This document shows positions 51,442-60,915 of a stretch of DNA of 64,000 bases, in pieces; position 1 is the stretch's first letter; each line of letters opens with the position of its first letter. The notes under the pieces are model-generated. The model made no database searches, had not been told where the DNA came from, and saw nothing but the letters and a program-made list of their open reading frames with translations. The DNA is from RGDT01 sp964630925 (lineage in GTDB: Bacteria > Planctomycetota > Planctomycetia > Gemmatales > Gemmataceae), in the NCBI GenBank assembly GCA_964630925.1, contig CAZVZK010000004.1, positions 1 to 64,000 of the forward strand. Reading direction: 5' to 3'. Both the position numbers and the translations under genes were made by a program.

Positions 51442-53556
51442 ATGTCCCACAGGCATCTTCTCGCGGCCGCCGCCCTCCTGTTCGGGTGCGGCCTGCTCAC
51501 CGTCTCCGCACAGGGGAAGGACCCCTTCACCGGCAGGTGGGTGGCCAACCAGTCGCCGTACAAGATCAGCTACGTCATCGCCAAAGACGGCGACAGGTGG
51601 GCCATCTCCGGGAGCTGGGCGCAGGACGGCGAGGTCAAGGGGAAGTTCGTCGGCGAGGACGCCGAGGTCAAGGGCGGGCAGCTCGTCTTCAAGCACCGCT
51701 TCACCAAGGCCCCGCCCGGCAGGCTCGAATTCGAGGGCACCAGTTTCAAGCCCACCTCCTTCGGCCTCGAATTCTGGTTCAAGACACGCAGCGGCGCGCT
51801 CCGCTACCAGCTCCGCCGTGAGGAGGTCGTCAAGGAGGACAAGGCCGCCATCAAGGGGGACCTCGCGGCGTTGCCCGGCGTGTGGAAGGGCCCCGGCCCG
51901 TACGGCTGGGAGGAGACGTGGACGGTCACCCGCGACGGCGACAAGTGGGAGCTGAAGGCCGTGTTCCTGGCACCGCGGGCGGGACGCGGGCGGGCCCACG
52001 GCGAGGACATCGCCGTCAAGGGCAACGGCCTGAGCTTCCGCCGCGTCATCGACATCGGGCCCACCAGCAAGTACAAGCACGCCCCCTGCACCCTCGTCGC
52101 CGAGGGGGATCGCGCCGAGCTGGTCGTCCTGGGCGGCCCCGGCGGCAGGCCGTCCGACAGGATCGCCCTGAAACGCGAGGTCGCCGTCGTCAGCAAGGAC
52201 AAGGGCAAGGAGCCGCCGCCCATGCCGAAAGACGAGAAGGAGAAGGCGCTGATCGGCGTGTGGGCGGGCGAGTACCCCGGCCTCGACTACAAGGTGATCC
52301 TGGAGGTCAAGAAGTCCGGCCCGTTCTGGGACGTGGAGGTGCTCCTCCTCAACGCCGCCGGCATCCCGGCGGGGCACTTTCAGCGGAAGTCGGCGCCCCT
52401 CGCCGCCGAGGGGCTGCGCGTCGATCCGGCGTGGCGGGCCAGGCCCAAGGGGGTCGAGGCGTCCGCCGTCTTCGTCCTGGCCGGCGAGGGCGAGGGCCTG
52501 CGTCTGGAGGTGCGGCAGGGGGCGAAGAAGGCGTCTTCGGTCCTGAAGCGCGGCGACGAGAAGACGGAGGCCCTCCTCCGCAACCCGCCCAAGGACCCGA
52601 ACGCGCCGGTCGAGGTGGGCGGCCTCATCTGGGGCATGGGCTTCCTCGATGAGGGCAAGACGCTCGTCGTCGGAATGAGCACGGGCGAGATCAAGTTCCT
52701 CGACGTGGAGAAGCGTGAGTTCACGCGCAAGATCGACGCCGGCCTGGCGATGGCCGGCTTCGGCGTCTCGCCGAAGGGTGACGCCTTCTCGCGCAGCCAC
52801 ATGGAGATCGTGGGCAAGGTGGGCGGCGTGACCGAGCTGTTCGACACCGCCGGCAAGGTGACGGCCACCCTGCCCGGCACGCCCCTGGGGCAGGAGGCGC
52901 TGCGCTTCTCGCCGGACGGCAAGATGCTGCTGTCGAGCGACCGCGGCAGCCCCGGCAAGTCCAAGCCGGGCCTGATGCTGCGGAGCCTGCCGGACGGCAA
53001 GACGCTGGCGAAGATCGAGCGGGCGGATCTGGAGGCGCCAACGGGTCTGGGGTTCGCCCAGGACGGCAAGCGATTCTGCTGGGCCGGCACCTACGACGAC
53101 GTGAAGGCGGGTCGCACCCGCTTCATCGCCATCACCGACCTGAAGGGCAAGGTGCTGACGACGCTCCTCGGCGTGCATCGCGGCAACGTCAACGCCTGCG
53201 CCTTCTCCCCCGACGGCGCGTCGCTCGCCTCGGTGGACGGCAACGGCCAGCTCGTCGTCTGGAACATCAAGACACGCAAGGCCGTCCGCGGTGCCGTCCT
53301 GGGGACGAAGGGCGGCACGGTCCTCGACGTGGTCGCCTACTCGCCGGACGGCAAGGAGGTGATCGTCGGGCAGAACGAGGGCAACGTCTACTTCCGCGAC
53401 GCCAAGACCCTGGCCGAGACGCAGACGCTCAAGCCGGTCCGCAAGGAGGTCAAGCACTTCGCGTTCTCGCCGGCTGGCCTGATGGCCATCGGCTCGTCCG
53501 ACCTGAGCGGGCAGATCGCGTTCGTCAAGCTGACGGGCATGGGGGAGAAGAAGTAG
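51442..53556 (+). CDS. Secreted protein with WD40 repeats
   Basis: A 704-residue protein with a signal peptide (MSHRHLLAAAALLFGCGLL, then TVSAQ). Residues 25-420 hold three similar beta-rich modules (WKGPGPYGWEETWTVTRDGD and WAGEYPGLDYKVILEVKKSG are two). The C-terminal ~290 residues form a WD40-like propeller (ALRFSPDGKMLLSSDRGS, ACAFSPDGASLASVDGNG). Function unknown; probably extracytoplasmic. Confidence 0.8.
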   Translation: MSHRHLLAAAALLFGCGLLTVSAQGKDPFTGRWVANQSPYKISYVIAKDGDRWAISGSWAQDGEVKGKFVGEDAEVKGGQLVFKHRFTKAPPGRLEFEGTSFKPTSFGLEFWFKTRSGALRYQLRREEVVKEDKAAIKGDLAALPGVWKGPGPYGWEETWTVTRDGDKWELKAVFLAPRAGRGRAHGEDIAVKGNGLSFRRVIDIGPTSKYKHAPCTLVAEGDRAELVVLGGPGGRPSDRIALKREVAVVSKDKGKEPPPMPKDEKEKALIGVWAGEYPGLDYKVILEVKKSGPFWDVEVLLLNAAGIPAGHFQRKSAPLAAEGLRVDPAWRARPKGVEASAVFVLAGEGEGLRLEVRQGAKKASSVLKRGDEKTEALLRNPPKDPNAPVEVGGLIWGMGFLDEGKTLVVGMSTGEIKFLDVEKREFTRKIDAGLAMAGFGVSPKGDAFSRSHMEIVGKVGGVTELFDTAGKVTATLPGTPLGQEALRFSPDGKMLLSSDRGSPGKSKPGLMLRSLPDGKTLAKIERADLEAPTGLGFAQDGKRFCWAGTYDDVKAGRTRFIAITDLKGKVLTTLLGVHRGNVNACAFSPDGASLASVDGNGQLVVWNIKTRKAVRGAVLGTKGGTVLDVVAYSPDGKEVIVGQNEGNVYFRDAKTLAETQTLKPVRKEVKHFAFSPAGLMAIGSSDLSGQIAFVKLTGMGEKK

Positions 53557-53752
53557 GAGAAGCGGACTCACCACAGAGGCACAGTAGACACAGAGAAGAG
53601 GAAGCGGAGGAAGACAGGCATTGACTTAGAATACAAATATTGACCCATACCTGGAGCGACACCGCCGGAGGTGGCCGCGGCGTCCCAAGCGTCCGTCGGA
53701 TCAGGCCCAGGCTAACCCTACCGGGCCGTCCCTGCCCGGCCCGGGGGGGCGA

Positions 53753-54108
53753 ATGGACGACGATCAGCGAAGGAAACGAACCGGGGTAACGAGCTGTACG
53801 GGGGGCAAGCCGGGCCGGCCCAAGGAGTTGCCCGACGAGCTTTACGCGGACCGGGGCTACTACAGCGTGGCGAGGCGGCTGCTGTGGATGGGGATCGAGA
53901 CGCACATCGCCGGGAGGGGGACGGCGCACGGCAGCGGGCTGGGGTAGGTGCCATGGGTGGTGGAGCGGACGATCTCCTGGCTCAAGGGGCTGCGCGGAGG
54001 ATGCGCGTGCGCCACGGCCCCTCTGGCGTCATCCAGGATGCCTGGACCACGCTCGCCGCCGCCGTCACCTGCTTCCGCATCCTTCACGAGGATGACCCCG
54101 ACGAATAG
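53753..54108 (+). pseudogene. Degraded IS5-family transposase
   Basis: Fragments of the C-terminal half of an IS5/IS1182-type DDE transposase: YADRGYYSVARRLLW, GTAHGSGLG, then after a stop and frame change WVVERTISWLKGL and MRVRHGPSG, ending ILHEDDP. The conserved RG..H.SGLG and WVVERT...W motifs are clear. The N-terminal DDE half, inverted repeats and an open frame are missing. The adjacent 53557-53660 stretch is unusually AT-rich for this window. Confidence 0.8.
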
Positions 54109-54163
54109 GTTTTGTCAGGGCCTGTAAGATGTCCGTGTGCCCCCGAAGACGGAGGACGCCTCC

Positions 54164-54784
54164 ATGACCGCCGCCACCCAGGCCGCCCCGCCCACCCCGC
54201 CGCTCGTTGACGGCGAGCGGCTGACACGCGACGAGTTCGAGCGCCGCTACCACGCCATGCCCGAGGTGAAGAAGGCCGAGCTGATCGACGGAGTCGTCCA
54301 CATGCCGTCACCCGTCTCGATGCTGGGCCACGGAGAGCCGCACGCCCACCTGATCAGCTGGATGGGCACCGAGCCTCAGCCCGACAGCCTGCTCCTCATC
54401 GACCCGGCGCGCGGCGGGCGGACGGAATTCACCGACGGATACGTCACCGGCGGGCCGGAGCTGGCCGGCGAGGTGGCCGCGTCCTCCCTCTCCATTGATC
54501 GCGGGGCGAAGTTCCGCGCCTACCGCCGCAACGGGGTCTGCGAGTACATCCTTTGGCGCGTCGAGGATGGAGCCATCGACTGGTTCATCCTGCGGGATGG
54601 GGAGTATCACGATCTCGCCCCCGGCCCGGACGGCATCATCCGCGGCGAGGCGTTCCCCGGCCTGTGGCTCGACGTGGCGGCCGTGCCGGCCGCCGACCTC
54701 GTGCGCGTCATCGCCGTGCTGCAGTTGGGCATCGCCAGCCCCGAGCATGCCGCCTTCGTCGCCGGCCTGCCGCCCGCCCCCTGA
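54164..54784 (+). CDS. Uma2 family (DUF820) putative nuclease
   Basis: A 206-residue Uma2 protein with a PD-(D/E)xK-like fold. Conserved parts: VKKAELIDGVVHMPSPVS, ELAGEVAASSLSIDRGAKFR and AYRRNGVCEYILWRVEDG (E, D and K of the presumed active site). The usual PDV motif before it is replaced by EFTDGYV, so catalytic competence is uncertain. ATG 54164 follows GGAGG. It precedes the DUF790 gene by 13 bp. Confidence 0.85.
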   Translation: MTAATQAAPPTPPLVDGERLTRDEFERRYHAMPEVKKAELIDGVVHMPSPVSMLGHGEPHAHLISWMGTEPQPDSLLLIDPARGGRTEFTDGYVTGGPELAGEVAASSLSIDRGAKFRAYRRNGVCEYILWRVEDGAIDWFILRDGEYHDLAPGPDGIIRGEAFPGLWLDVAAVPAADLVRVIAVLQLGIASPEHAAFVAGLPPAP

Positions 54785-54785
54785 C

Positions 54786-54791
54786 AGGAGG
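54786..54791 (+). promoter_or_regulatory. Ribosome binding site for ATT start
   Basis: A full AGGAGG lies 6 bases before ATT 54798. No ATG, GTG or TTG occurs in the DUF790 frame nearby at a usable distance, so this site decides the start. Confidence 0.75.
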
Positions 54792-54797
54792 CTCATC

Positions 54798-56024
54798 ATT
54801 CTCACCGGCCCCCTCGTCCGCGTCCGCTACGGCCGCGACCGCATCATCCCCTACCTCATCGACGCCGACGACGCCGAGTGGCTGGCCGTCGCCGGGTCGC
54901 TCATCGAACTGTTCGGGGGCCTCGTCGGCAAGACCCGCGGCGAGATGGAGGACGCCCTCGACGAGCTGTACGGCGACGACAACAACACCCTCGTCCACCA
55001 GGGCCTCGCCAAGCTGCTGGAGGAACGCTGCGACTTCGAGGCCGACGCCGGCCACCCGCCGGAGGAGCTGCGCCGGGAGGTGTTCCAGGCGGCGGTCGCC
55101 TTCCGCAACGCGCCTGTCGCCGAGGGCGAGGCCCCGCCGGAGTTCGACCGCGCCGAGGTGCTGCGCCGCGTCGCGGCGAAGCTGAACACCGAGCCGGCGA
55201 AGATCGATCTCGGGCTGTACGCCGACCTCAAGAGCGAACACCGCATCACCTCGTTCGAGACGATCTCGTCGGAGCATCTCCTGCTGCGCTACAACGTGGC
55301 GTTGTGCCAGTCGATCCTGCTGCGGGCGACGCGCGTGCACGTGACGATCAACGACGAGCCGCCGGTGCGGTGGCGGGCGATCCTGCGCCGCCTCAAGTTC
55401 CACCGCCTGCTGTGCGAGATGGAGCGGGTCGGGCCGTCGACTTACACGCTGCACCTCGACGGGCCTTTGAACCTGTTCAGCGCCACGACCAAGTACGGCC
55501 TGCAGCTGGCGATGTTCCTGCCGGCGATCCTGCCGTGCCATTCGTTCGAGCTGAAGGCGGAGCTGCGCTGGGGGGCGCAGAAGAAGCCGAAGGTGTTCCA
55601 CCTGACGAACAAGGACGGCCTGGTCTGGCCGGGGGCCGATCCGGGGCAGTACGTGCCGGCGGAGCTGGGGCTGTTCGTGGAGTCGTTCCGCAAGCGGGCG
55701 GCGGCGTGGGAGCTGAAGGAGGAGGCGGAGGCGTACCCGCTGGGCAACGGGTTCTGGGTGCCGGACTTCCGGCTGGTGCACCGGGCGAGCGGGCGGAGCG
55801 TGCTTCTGGAGGTGCTGGGGTTCTGGCGGAAGAGCAGCGCCGAGAAGCACCTCGCGTTCCTGAAGCGGTACGCGAAGGAGCCGTTCGTCCTGGCGGTGTC
55901 GGACCAGCTGCACATCGAGGAGGAGGATCTGGAGGGCCTGACGGCGGGCGTGGCGCGGTTCCGCAACATGCCTCTGGCCGACGAGGTGGCGCGGCTGGCG
56001 GAGGAGGCGCTGCGGGGGAGGTGA
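54798..56024 (+). CDS. DUF790 (Bax1-like) nuclease, ATT start
   Basis: A 408-residue protein of the DUF790/Bax1 family, which in archaea partners the XPB helicase and has structure-specific nuclease activity. The N-terminus (LTGPLVRVRYGRDRIIPYLI) and RYNVALCQSILLRATRVHV match the family. The C-terminal nuclease core has FWVPDFRLVHRASGRSVLLE (PD...E) and LGFWRKSSAEKHL. The family normally starts M-L-T-x-x-L, so ATT at 54798 with AGGAGG 6 bases upstream is the best start; using an upstream ATG would overlap Uma2 by about 40 bp. No XPB helicase gene is in this window. Confidence 0.8.
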   Translation: MLTGPLVRVRYGRDRIIPYLIDADDAEWLAVAGSLIELFGGLVGKTRGEMEDALDELYGDDNNTLVHQGLAKLLEERCDFEADAGHPPEELRREVFQAAVAFRNAPVAEGEAPPEFDRAEVLRRVAAKLNTEPAKIDLGLYADLKSEHRITSFETISSEHLLLRYNVALCQSILLRATRVHVTINDEPPVRWRAILRRLKFHRLLCEMERVGPSTYTLHLDGPLNLFSATTKYGLQLAMFLPAILPCHSFELKAELRWGAQKKPKVFHLTNKDGLVWPGADPGQYVPAELGLFVESFRKRAAAWELKEEAEAYPLGNGFWVPDFRLVHRASGRSVLLEVLGFWRKSSAEKHLAFLKRYAKEPFVLAVSDQLHIEEEDLEGLTAGVARFRNMPLADEVARLAEEALRGR

Positions 56025-56102
56025 ATGGCTCGGGCCGCAGGCATCTCACCGTCAGCTCGCTGGCGGTCTGCTCGGGGGTATCTTCGGGCATCTCCTGCCC
56101 CG

Positions 56103-57341
56103 TCATCCGGGGATGAGAGAGGACGCGGCGGCCTTGAACGCGGAGTGGTCGCGGCACGCCTGGTCGGCGCAGGCCAGCGCGAAGGCCAGGACGCGCTGGA
56201 TGAAGAGGTCCGGCTCGGCCAGCTCGGCCGGCGTCACGGAGGGGCCGGCGGTGCCCGTGGCGCAGCGGGCATGCACCCGCGCCAGGATGGCGGCCTGCAT
56301 GCGGGCCAGCCCCTCCATCGCGCCGGGCTTGAGCCCGCGCGTCTCGGCCCGGGCGTCGTGCGGGCCGAGCTGCCGCACCTGGAACGACTGCCCGCCGTCG
56401 AGGGCCCACCCGATGTACTTGTTCGTCGCCGCCTGCGTCCGCCGCATCATCGCCGCCACCTGCCCCGCCCGGCGGGCCGGCGCGGCGTCATCCAGCTCGC
56501 GCCCCCGGCAGACGTCGTAGGCGGACGGCAGCGACTCCTTGAATTCGAGGAGGACGTTCTTGCCGTCGCCCTTGCCGGCGATCACCACGACGTAGCGCAG
56601 GCGTCCCATGCTGCCGATGCCGGACACGCGCCCGGCCACGTCCTCGACGGCGAAGAACGCCGGCCCGTGCCCCAGGGCGGACCGCGCGCGGTAGTCCTCC
56701 ACCAGCCGGGCCGCCTGGGCCGCCTGATCGTCGGGCAGCGTGTAGTATTTCGCGGACCGGATGAGGTGCCGCCTGCCCGCCTTCACCGTGCTGATCTTCG
56801 CCAGGAAGGCCTCGCGTTTCGCGTCCGCGGCCTCGCGGATCAGCTCGTCGATGTCGGCGGAGCCGGAGGGTCGCCCCTCGCGCACGTCCGCCCCGGCGGA
56901 CTTCCCCTTGAACAGCCGGGCCAGCTCGTCGGCGTAGGAGGTGATGCCCGCGAGGGTGATCTGGACGGCCCGGCCGAGCGGGTCGTCGCGGCCGCGGCAG
57001 GCGAGGTAGAAGCTGGCGGCGAGGCGCCCGATGTCGAGGCCGAACGGCCCGGCGGCCGTCTCGTCGAAGTCGTTGATGTCGTAGTGGACGACGCCGTCGT
57101 CGCCCTTGAACGTGCCGTAGTTCTCCGCGTGGATGTCGCCCACGAGTGGCAATTCGGCGCCGGCGGCGCCGAGGGGGCCGAACGTCTCGTCGATCACGTC
57201 GCGGGCGAACAGGTGGAAGGTCCCGCGGAAGAAGGGGAAAGGCCCCTCGATCATGCGGGCGATCTTGGCGCGGAAGAGGTCCGGGCTGCGGGCCAGGAAC
57301 GGCCCGTTGAACCTCATGAGGTCGACGACGGGGTCACGCAT
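56103..57341 (-). CDS. DUF2252 family protein
   Basis: A 412-residue protein of the DUF2252 family, which resembles aminoglycoside/choline-kinase-like folds. Typical segments: FFRGTFHLFARD, LVGDIHAENYGTF, DINDFDETAAGPFGLDIGRL (kinase-like D-N-D motif) and LRYVVVIAGKGDGKNVLLEF. It probably phosphorylates an unknown small molecule or has a related fold only. It overlaps the metallophosphoesterase gene by 8 bp. Confidence 0.88.
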   Translation of the reverse strand: MRDPVVDLMRFNGPFLARSPDLFRAKIARMIEGPFPFFRGTFHLFARDVIDETFGPLGAAGAELPLVGDIHAENYGTFKGDDGVVHYDINDFDETAAGPFGLDIGRLAASFYLACRGRDDPLGRAVQITLAGITSYADELARLFKGKSAGADVREGRPSGSADIDELIREAADAKREAFLAKISTVKAGRRHLIRSAKYYTLPDDQAAQAARLVEDYRARSALGHGPAFFAVEDVAGRVSGIGSMGRLRYVVVIAGKGDGKNVLLEFKESLPSAYDVCRGRELDDAAPARRAGQVAAMMRRTQAATNKYIGWALDGGQSFQVRQLGPHDARAETRGLKPGAMEGLARMQAAILARVHARCATGTAGPSVTPAELAEPDLFIQRVLAFALACADQACRDHSAFKAAASSLIPG

Positions 57342-58503
57342 GGCGGCTCGCCTCGGGGGGGCGGCGCAGGGTCAGGAGCGTGACCTCCGGCGGGCAGTTG
57401 TAACGCAGCGGCTCCTCCCCCGACAGCCCCCGGCTGACATAGAGGATCGACGGCGGCTCGGCGAACGCCCCCTCGTCGTACCAGCGCCCGAACCGGCTCG
57501 GCATCACCATCGGCCCGATGATCGGGAAGCGGATCTGCCCGCCGTGGACGTGCCCGGCGAGGACGAGGTCGATGCCGTTGGCCCGCGCCCAGCCGATGTT
57601 GTCCGGCGTGTGGCTGAGGCCGAGGCGGAACGCCCCCCCCGGGCATCCGTCCAGCGTCAGCGGGAGCGGGCACCAGGGGCGTTCATCGCCGACCACGACC
57701 AGCGGCTCGCCGAGGAGCGTGGCCGCCTCCCAGCGGTTGGAGAGGACCGTGAAGCCGACACGGCGGAGCCGGCGGCGGATGATCTCCGGCTCCTCGAGGT
57801 AGTAATCGTGGTTGCCGAGGATGGCGAAGGCCGCGTGCTTCCAGCGCAGACGCCCGAGGAGCGGGATGATCCAGCGGTGATGACGCGGGCTGTCGGCGAT
57901 GTCGCCGGTGAGGGCGACGAGGTCGGGCTGCCAGGCGTTGCAGCGCTCGATGACGGCGGCGAACCACTCGCGGTCCGGGGTGCCGTGGAAGTGCAGGTCG
58001 GTGAGGTGGAGCAGTTTCAGGCCGTCCCAGGCGGCGGGCAGGCGCGGGAGGTGGACGTCCGCCTCGACGCACTCGACGCGGAACAGCTCGTTGCCGGGCA
58101 GGTGGGCCATCCAGTGGTGCTGCCCGTCCCCGACGGGCAGGTGGCCGAGCTGACGGGCGAAGTCCACGGTCTCCGTCCGTGTGACGGTGATCGGACGCTC
58201 ACGGAGGAGGCGGCGGACGGTGATGGCGGGGAGGAAGAGGAACAGGGCGGCGAGGCAGACGCCGAGGTACGCCTGGACGGCGGCATGCGTCCAGCAGGAC
58301 GGGGGCTGGGCCAGGAGGTTCGTGAGGGGGAGCCCCCAGCCGGCGACGAGGCCGACGGGCAGGGCGATGACGCCGAGGGCGGCGGCGACGTGGGCGGCGG
58401 TGCCGACCCACTTGGGGGTGCGCAGGCCGTAGACGAGGTTGTGCAGGCCGGTCATGAGGATGAGGTGGCCGAGGCAGGCGAGGGCGGCGAGGAGGTGGGT
58501 CAT
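57334..58503 (-). CDS. Membrane-anchored metallophosphoesterase
   Basis: A 389-residue protein with four transmembrane helices (about 3-110) and a calcineurin-like phosphoesterase domain (about 155-380). Metal-binding motifs are LLHLTDLHFHG, LTGDIADS, AILGNHDYY and LVLAGHVHGGQIRF. The YkuE/YaeI-type layout suggests a lipid-phosphate substrate such as a UDP-sugar lipid, but this is inferred. It is the first gene of a two-gene operon with DUF2252. Confidence 0.9.
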   Translation of the reverse strand: MTHLLAALACLGHLILMTGLHNLVYGLRTPKWVGTAAHVAAALGVIALPVGLVAGWGLPLTNLLAQPPSCWTHAAVQAYLGVCLAALFLFLPAITVRRLLRERPITVTRTETVDFARQLGHLPVGDGQHHWMAHLPGNELFRVECVEADVHLPRLPAAWDGLKLLHLTDLHFHGTPDREWFAAVIERCNAWQPDLVALTGDIADSPRHHRWIIPLLGRLRWKHAAFAILGNHDYYLEEPEIIRRRLRRVGFTVLSNRWEAATLLGEPLVVVGDERPWCPLPLTLDGCPGGAFRLGLSHTPDNIGWARANGIDLVLAGHVHGGQIRFPIIGPMVMPSRFGRWYDEGAFAEPPSILYVSRGLSGEEPLRYNCPPEVTLLTLRRPPEASRHA

Positions 58504-58610
58504 GGAGCGTCCCTGTCCCGGCGATGGCGCACGGGGGGATTGTACGGGAGGGGGGCGGCGGGGCTACCCGAGGCCCGTACAACGAGGGCGGGACACAGGA
58601 GGATCGAGCG

Positions 58611-59033
58611 ATGAAGTCACACACCGCGTATCTCACCATGAACGTGCCGGGGAAGATGACGTTCGTGAACATCACGCCGCAGGTGGATGCGGCCCTGCGC
58701 GCCAGCGGCGTGCAGGAGGGGATTCTCCTGGTGAACACCATGCACATCACGGCGAGCGTGTTCATCAACGACGACGAGCGCGGCCTGCACCACGACTTCG
58801 GCGTGTGGCTGGAGTCGCTGGCGCCGTTCAACCCCAGCCCCGAGCACTACCACCACAACCGCACCGGCGAGGACAACGCCGACGCGCACATGAAACGCCA
58901 GATCATGGGGCGCGAGGTCGTCGTGGCGGTCACGAAGGGGAAACTCGACTTCGGACCGTGGGAGCAGATCTTCTACGGCGAGTTCGACGGCGGACGTCCC
59001 AAGCGCGTCCTCGTCAAGATCCTCGGCGAGTAA
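58611..59033 (+). CDS. YjbQ family (UPF0047) protein
   Basis: A 140-residue YjbQ protein, annotated in families as a secondary thiamine-phosphate synthase. Signatures: MHITASVFINDDERGLHHDF, the YHHNRTGEDNADAHMK segment (conserved His/Asn) and FGPWEQIFYGEFDGG. ATG 58611 follows AGGAGGA. The in vivo role of the family is unclear. Confidence 0.9.
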   Translation: MKSHTAYLTMNVPGKMTFVNITPQVDAALRASGVQEGILLVNTMHITASVFINDDERGLHHDFGVWLESLAPFNPSPEHYHHNRTGEDNADAHMKRQIMGREVVVAVTKGKLDFGPWEQIFYGEFDGGRPKRVLVKILGE

Positions 59034-59251
59034 CGGCGACACCCGGCCCTCGACACCGCCCGCGGGGGGTGGCGGACGCCCAGCGCTCGGCTCCCCAGCA
59101 GGCGACTGCCAGGACCTTGAGGTCGCAGCCTGGGCCAGGCTCGTGTCCGCTCCAGGTGCTGGCGTGGGGTACGTGGACGGATTTGTAAGTGAGCGCGGAG
59201 TGGCGGTAGGATGTCGCACGGCGCTGGGGCGAGCCTGAGGCGCATGCGGCG

Positions 59252-59269
59252 GGGCGAGGCGCCTCGCCC
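59252..59269. other. 18-bp perfect palindrome
   Basis: GGGCGAGGCGCCTCGCCC reads the same on both strands, 12 bp after the stop of the minus-strand P-loop gene. It may stall transcription or be a protein site; no T-run follows. Confidence 0.6.
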
Positions 59270-59281
59270 TCCCGTGCGGTG

Positions 59282-59755
59282 TCAATAGTCCGCCAGTGAC
59301 GCGTACTCGCGTTTCGGCCCGGGGAAGGCGTCATAGATCGCCCGGTGCCGCGCCAGGCCATATTCGTCGCCCGAGGTGGCGTAGGCCCGGATGAAGTCGA
59401 TGAGCGGCCCGAGGAACCGTTGCTGGTCCTCGGGCGAGGCGCAGTACGACGGCTCCCAGGGGCGCCGGCGGGCGTTGTCGATGCACGCCTCCGCGCCCGG
59501 ATTCAGGAAACGCAGCTCGGTGCAGCGGGGCAGGGCGGCCTCGATCAGGTCGCCGTAACACCCCTCGATGGCCCACTCGTAGTTGGCGTCCATGAACGCC
59601 GCGAGGGCGGCGAGGCTGTCGGCGAGGGGGCGGCGGACCGCCTCCTCGCCCCAGGCGATGTGGTCGAGGTGGAGCAGCGGCAGGCCGAGGGCGCGGGCCA
59701 TCGTCGTCTTGCCCGACCCGGCGTTGCCGTAGACGATCACGCGGCGTGCGCTCAC
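59282..59755 (-). CDS. P-loop NTPase, nucleoside/adenylate-kinase-like
   Basis: A 157-residue protein with Walker A GNAGSGKTT near the N-terminus and LLHLDHIAWGEEAV, as in the small 'topology modulation'/FlaR and shikimate-kinase-like proteins. It probably phosphorylates a small molecule. ATG overlaps the upstream gene's stop (59752-59755). Confidence 0.75.
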   Translation of the reverse strand: MSARRVIVYGNAGSGKTTMARALGLPLLHLDHIAWGEEAVRRPLADSLAALAAFMDANYEWAIEGCYGDLIEAALPRCTELRFLNPGAEACIDNARRRPWEPSYCASPEDQQRFLGPLIDFIRAYATSGDEYGLARHRAIYDAFPGPKREYASLADY

Positions 59756-60837
59756 CCCTTCTTCTCCACCTTCTCCACCGGCGGTGGCGGCGGCACCGGG
59801 CGTCCGCCCGGCCCGCGATCGAGCAGGTCCAGGACGGCGGCGGCCTCTGGCTCGACCTCACCGTCGATGGTGACCGACTTCCCGTCAACCTTCACCTTGG
59901 CCGACTCCAGGATCTTGATGACGGCCTTGAGCTGGGGCACCATCATGACCTGGCCGCCGAGCGTGAGCTGAGCGAGGGTGATGCCGCCGGTGACCTCCTT
60001 CGCCTTCTTCTTGGCGGTATCCTCGTCCTTGCATTCCAGCGTCACCGTGCCTTTGAGGGTGTCCTTGCCGGTGACCACGACGCGCGCCCCCGAGAAGCCC
60101 GTCGATTCGCCGAAGGTGTGCGTCTTGAACGTGCGGACCACCTTGCCCATGCCGTCGTCGCTGGCGCTGCCGGAGGCGCCAACGACGGCCTCGGGCAGCA
60201 CGATGCCCTGGACCGCCGGCCCCGCCTTGAGGGCGGCGACGAACTTGGCCATCGGCGCATGCTTGAGGGCCTTGCGCGGGGCCTTGGAGCGTGCCAGGGC
60301 GGCGGCCAGCCCCTTCGGGCCGGGCGAGATGCCCAGGGTGCCGCCGGGCAGCACCGCGACGAAGGAGCGCCCGTCCTCGGACAGCTCGTAGAGCTTGTGC
60401 TTGCCCTCCTCGACGGCCTTGACACCCTTGCCGTCCTTGGCCAGCTTGTCGAGGGCGGCCCGCAGGGACGCCTCGGACTTCGCCGTCTGGAACAGGATCA
60501 CCGGCCCGCCGCGGCTCTCGTCCGCGTCCTTCCAGTCGCTGGCGGCCATCATCACCGTCACGCGGTGAAGGTCCTTCGTCGGATCGACGCCGAGCGGCTT
60601 GAGGCGCACGGGGACGAGGAAGCGGTCGGACAGCAGGTCGGGCAGCTTGCCCTTCATGCCCTTCTTCACGAAGGGCGAGGCCAGGATCTGCTTGACATCA
60701 ATGGTCAGCAGGCCGTCGGTGTCCTCGGCGAGGAGGCGCTTCCAGGCGTTCTCGTCCTCGCCCGGCTCGACGGGGTCGGCGGCGAAGAGGGGCACGATGG
60801 GTAACAGGGCGGCAAAGCAGACCAGGCGTGCTGGCAT
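59752..60837 (-). CDS. Secreted protein, paralog of the next gene
   Basis: A 361-residue protein with a signal peptide (MPARLVCFAALLPIVPLFAA). It shares with the next protein NAWKRLLAEDTDGLLTIDVK, LPDLLSDRFLVPVRLKPLGV, VLPGGTLGISPGPKGLAAAL and a final acidic VDGKSVTIDGEVEPEAAAVL. The family is a planctomycete-type secreted protein of unknown function. Pro-rich C-terminus. Confidence 0.75.
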   Translation of the reverse strand: MPARLVCFAALLPIVPLFAADPVEPGEDENAWKRLLAEDTDGLLTIDVKQILASPFVKKGMKGKLPDLLSDRFLVPVRLKPLGVDPTKDLHRVTVMMAASDWKDADESRGGPVILFQTAKSEASLRAALDKLAKDGKGVKAVEEGKHKLYELSEDGRSFVAVLPGGTLGISPGPKGLAAALARSKAPRKALKHAPMAKFVAALKAGPAVQGIVLPEAVVGASGSASDDGMGKVVRTFKTHTFGESTGFSGARVVVTGKDTLKGTVTLECKDEDTAKKKAKEVTGGITLAQLTLGGQVMMVPQLKAVIKILESAKVKVDGKSVTIDGEVEPEAAAVLDLLDRGPGGRPVPPPPPVEKVEKKG

Positions 60838-60915
60838 GGGTTGCTCCGTTCGGGTTGTGGGTGCAGGAGCTCGACTTACCGATACTTCGACATCCTGCCG
60901 CTCATCTTGAGGCGA

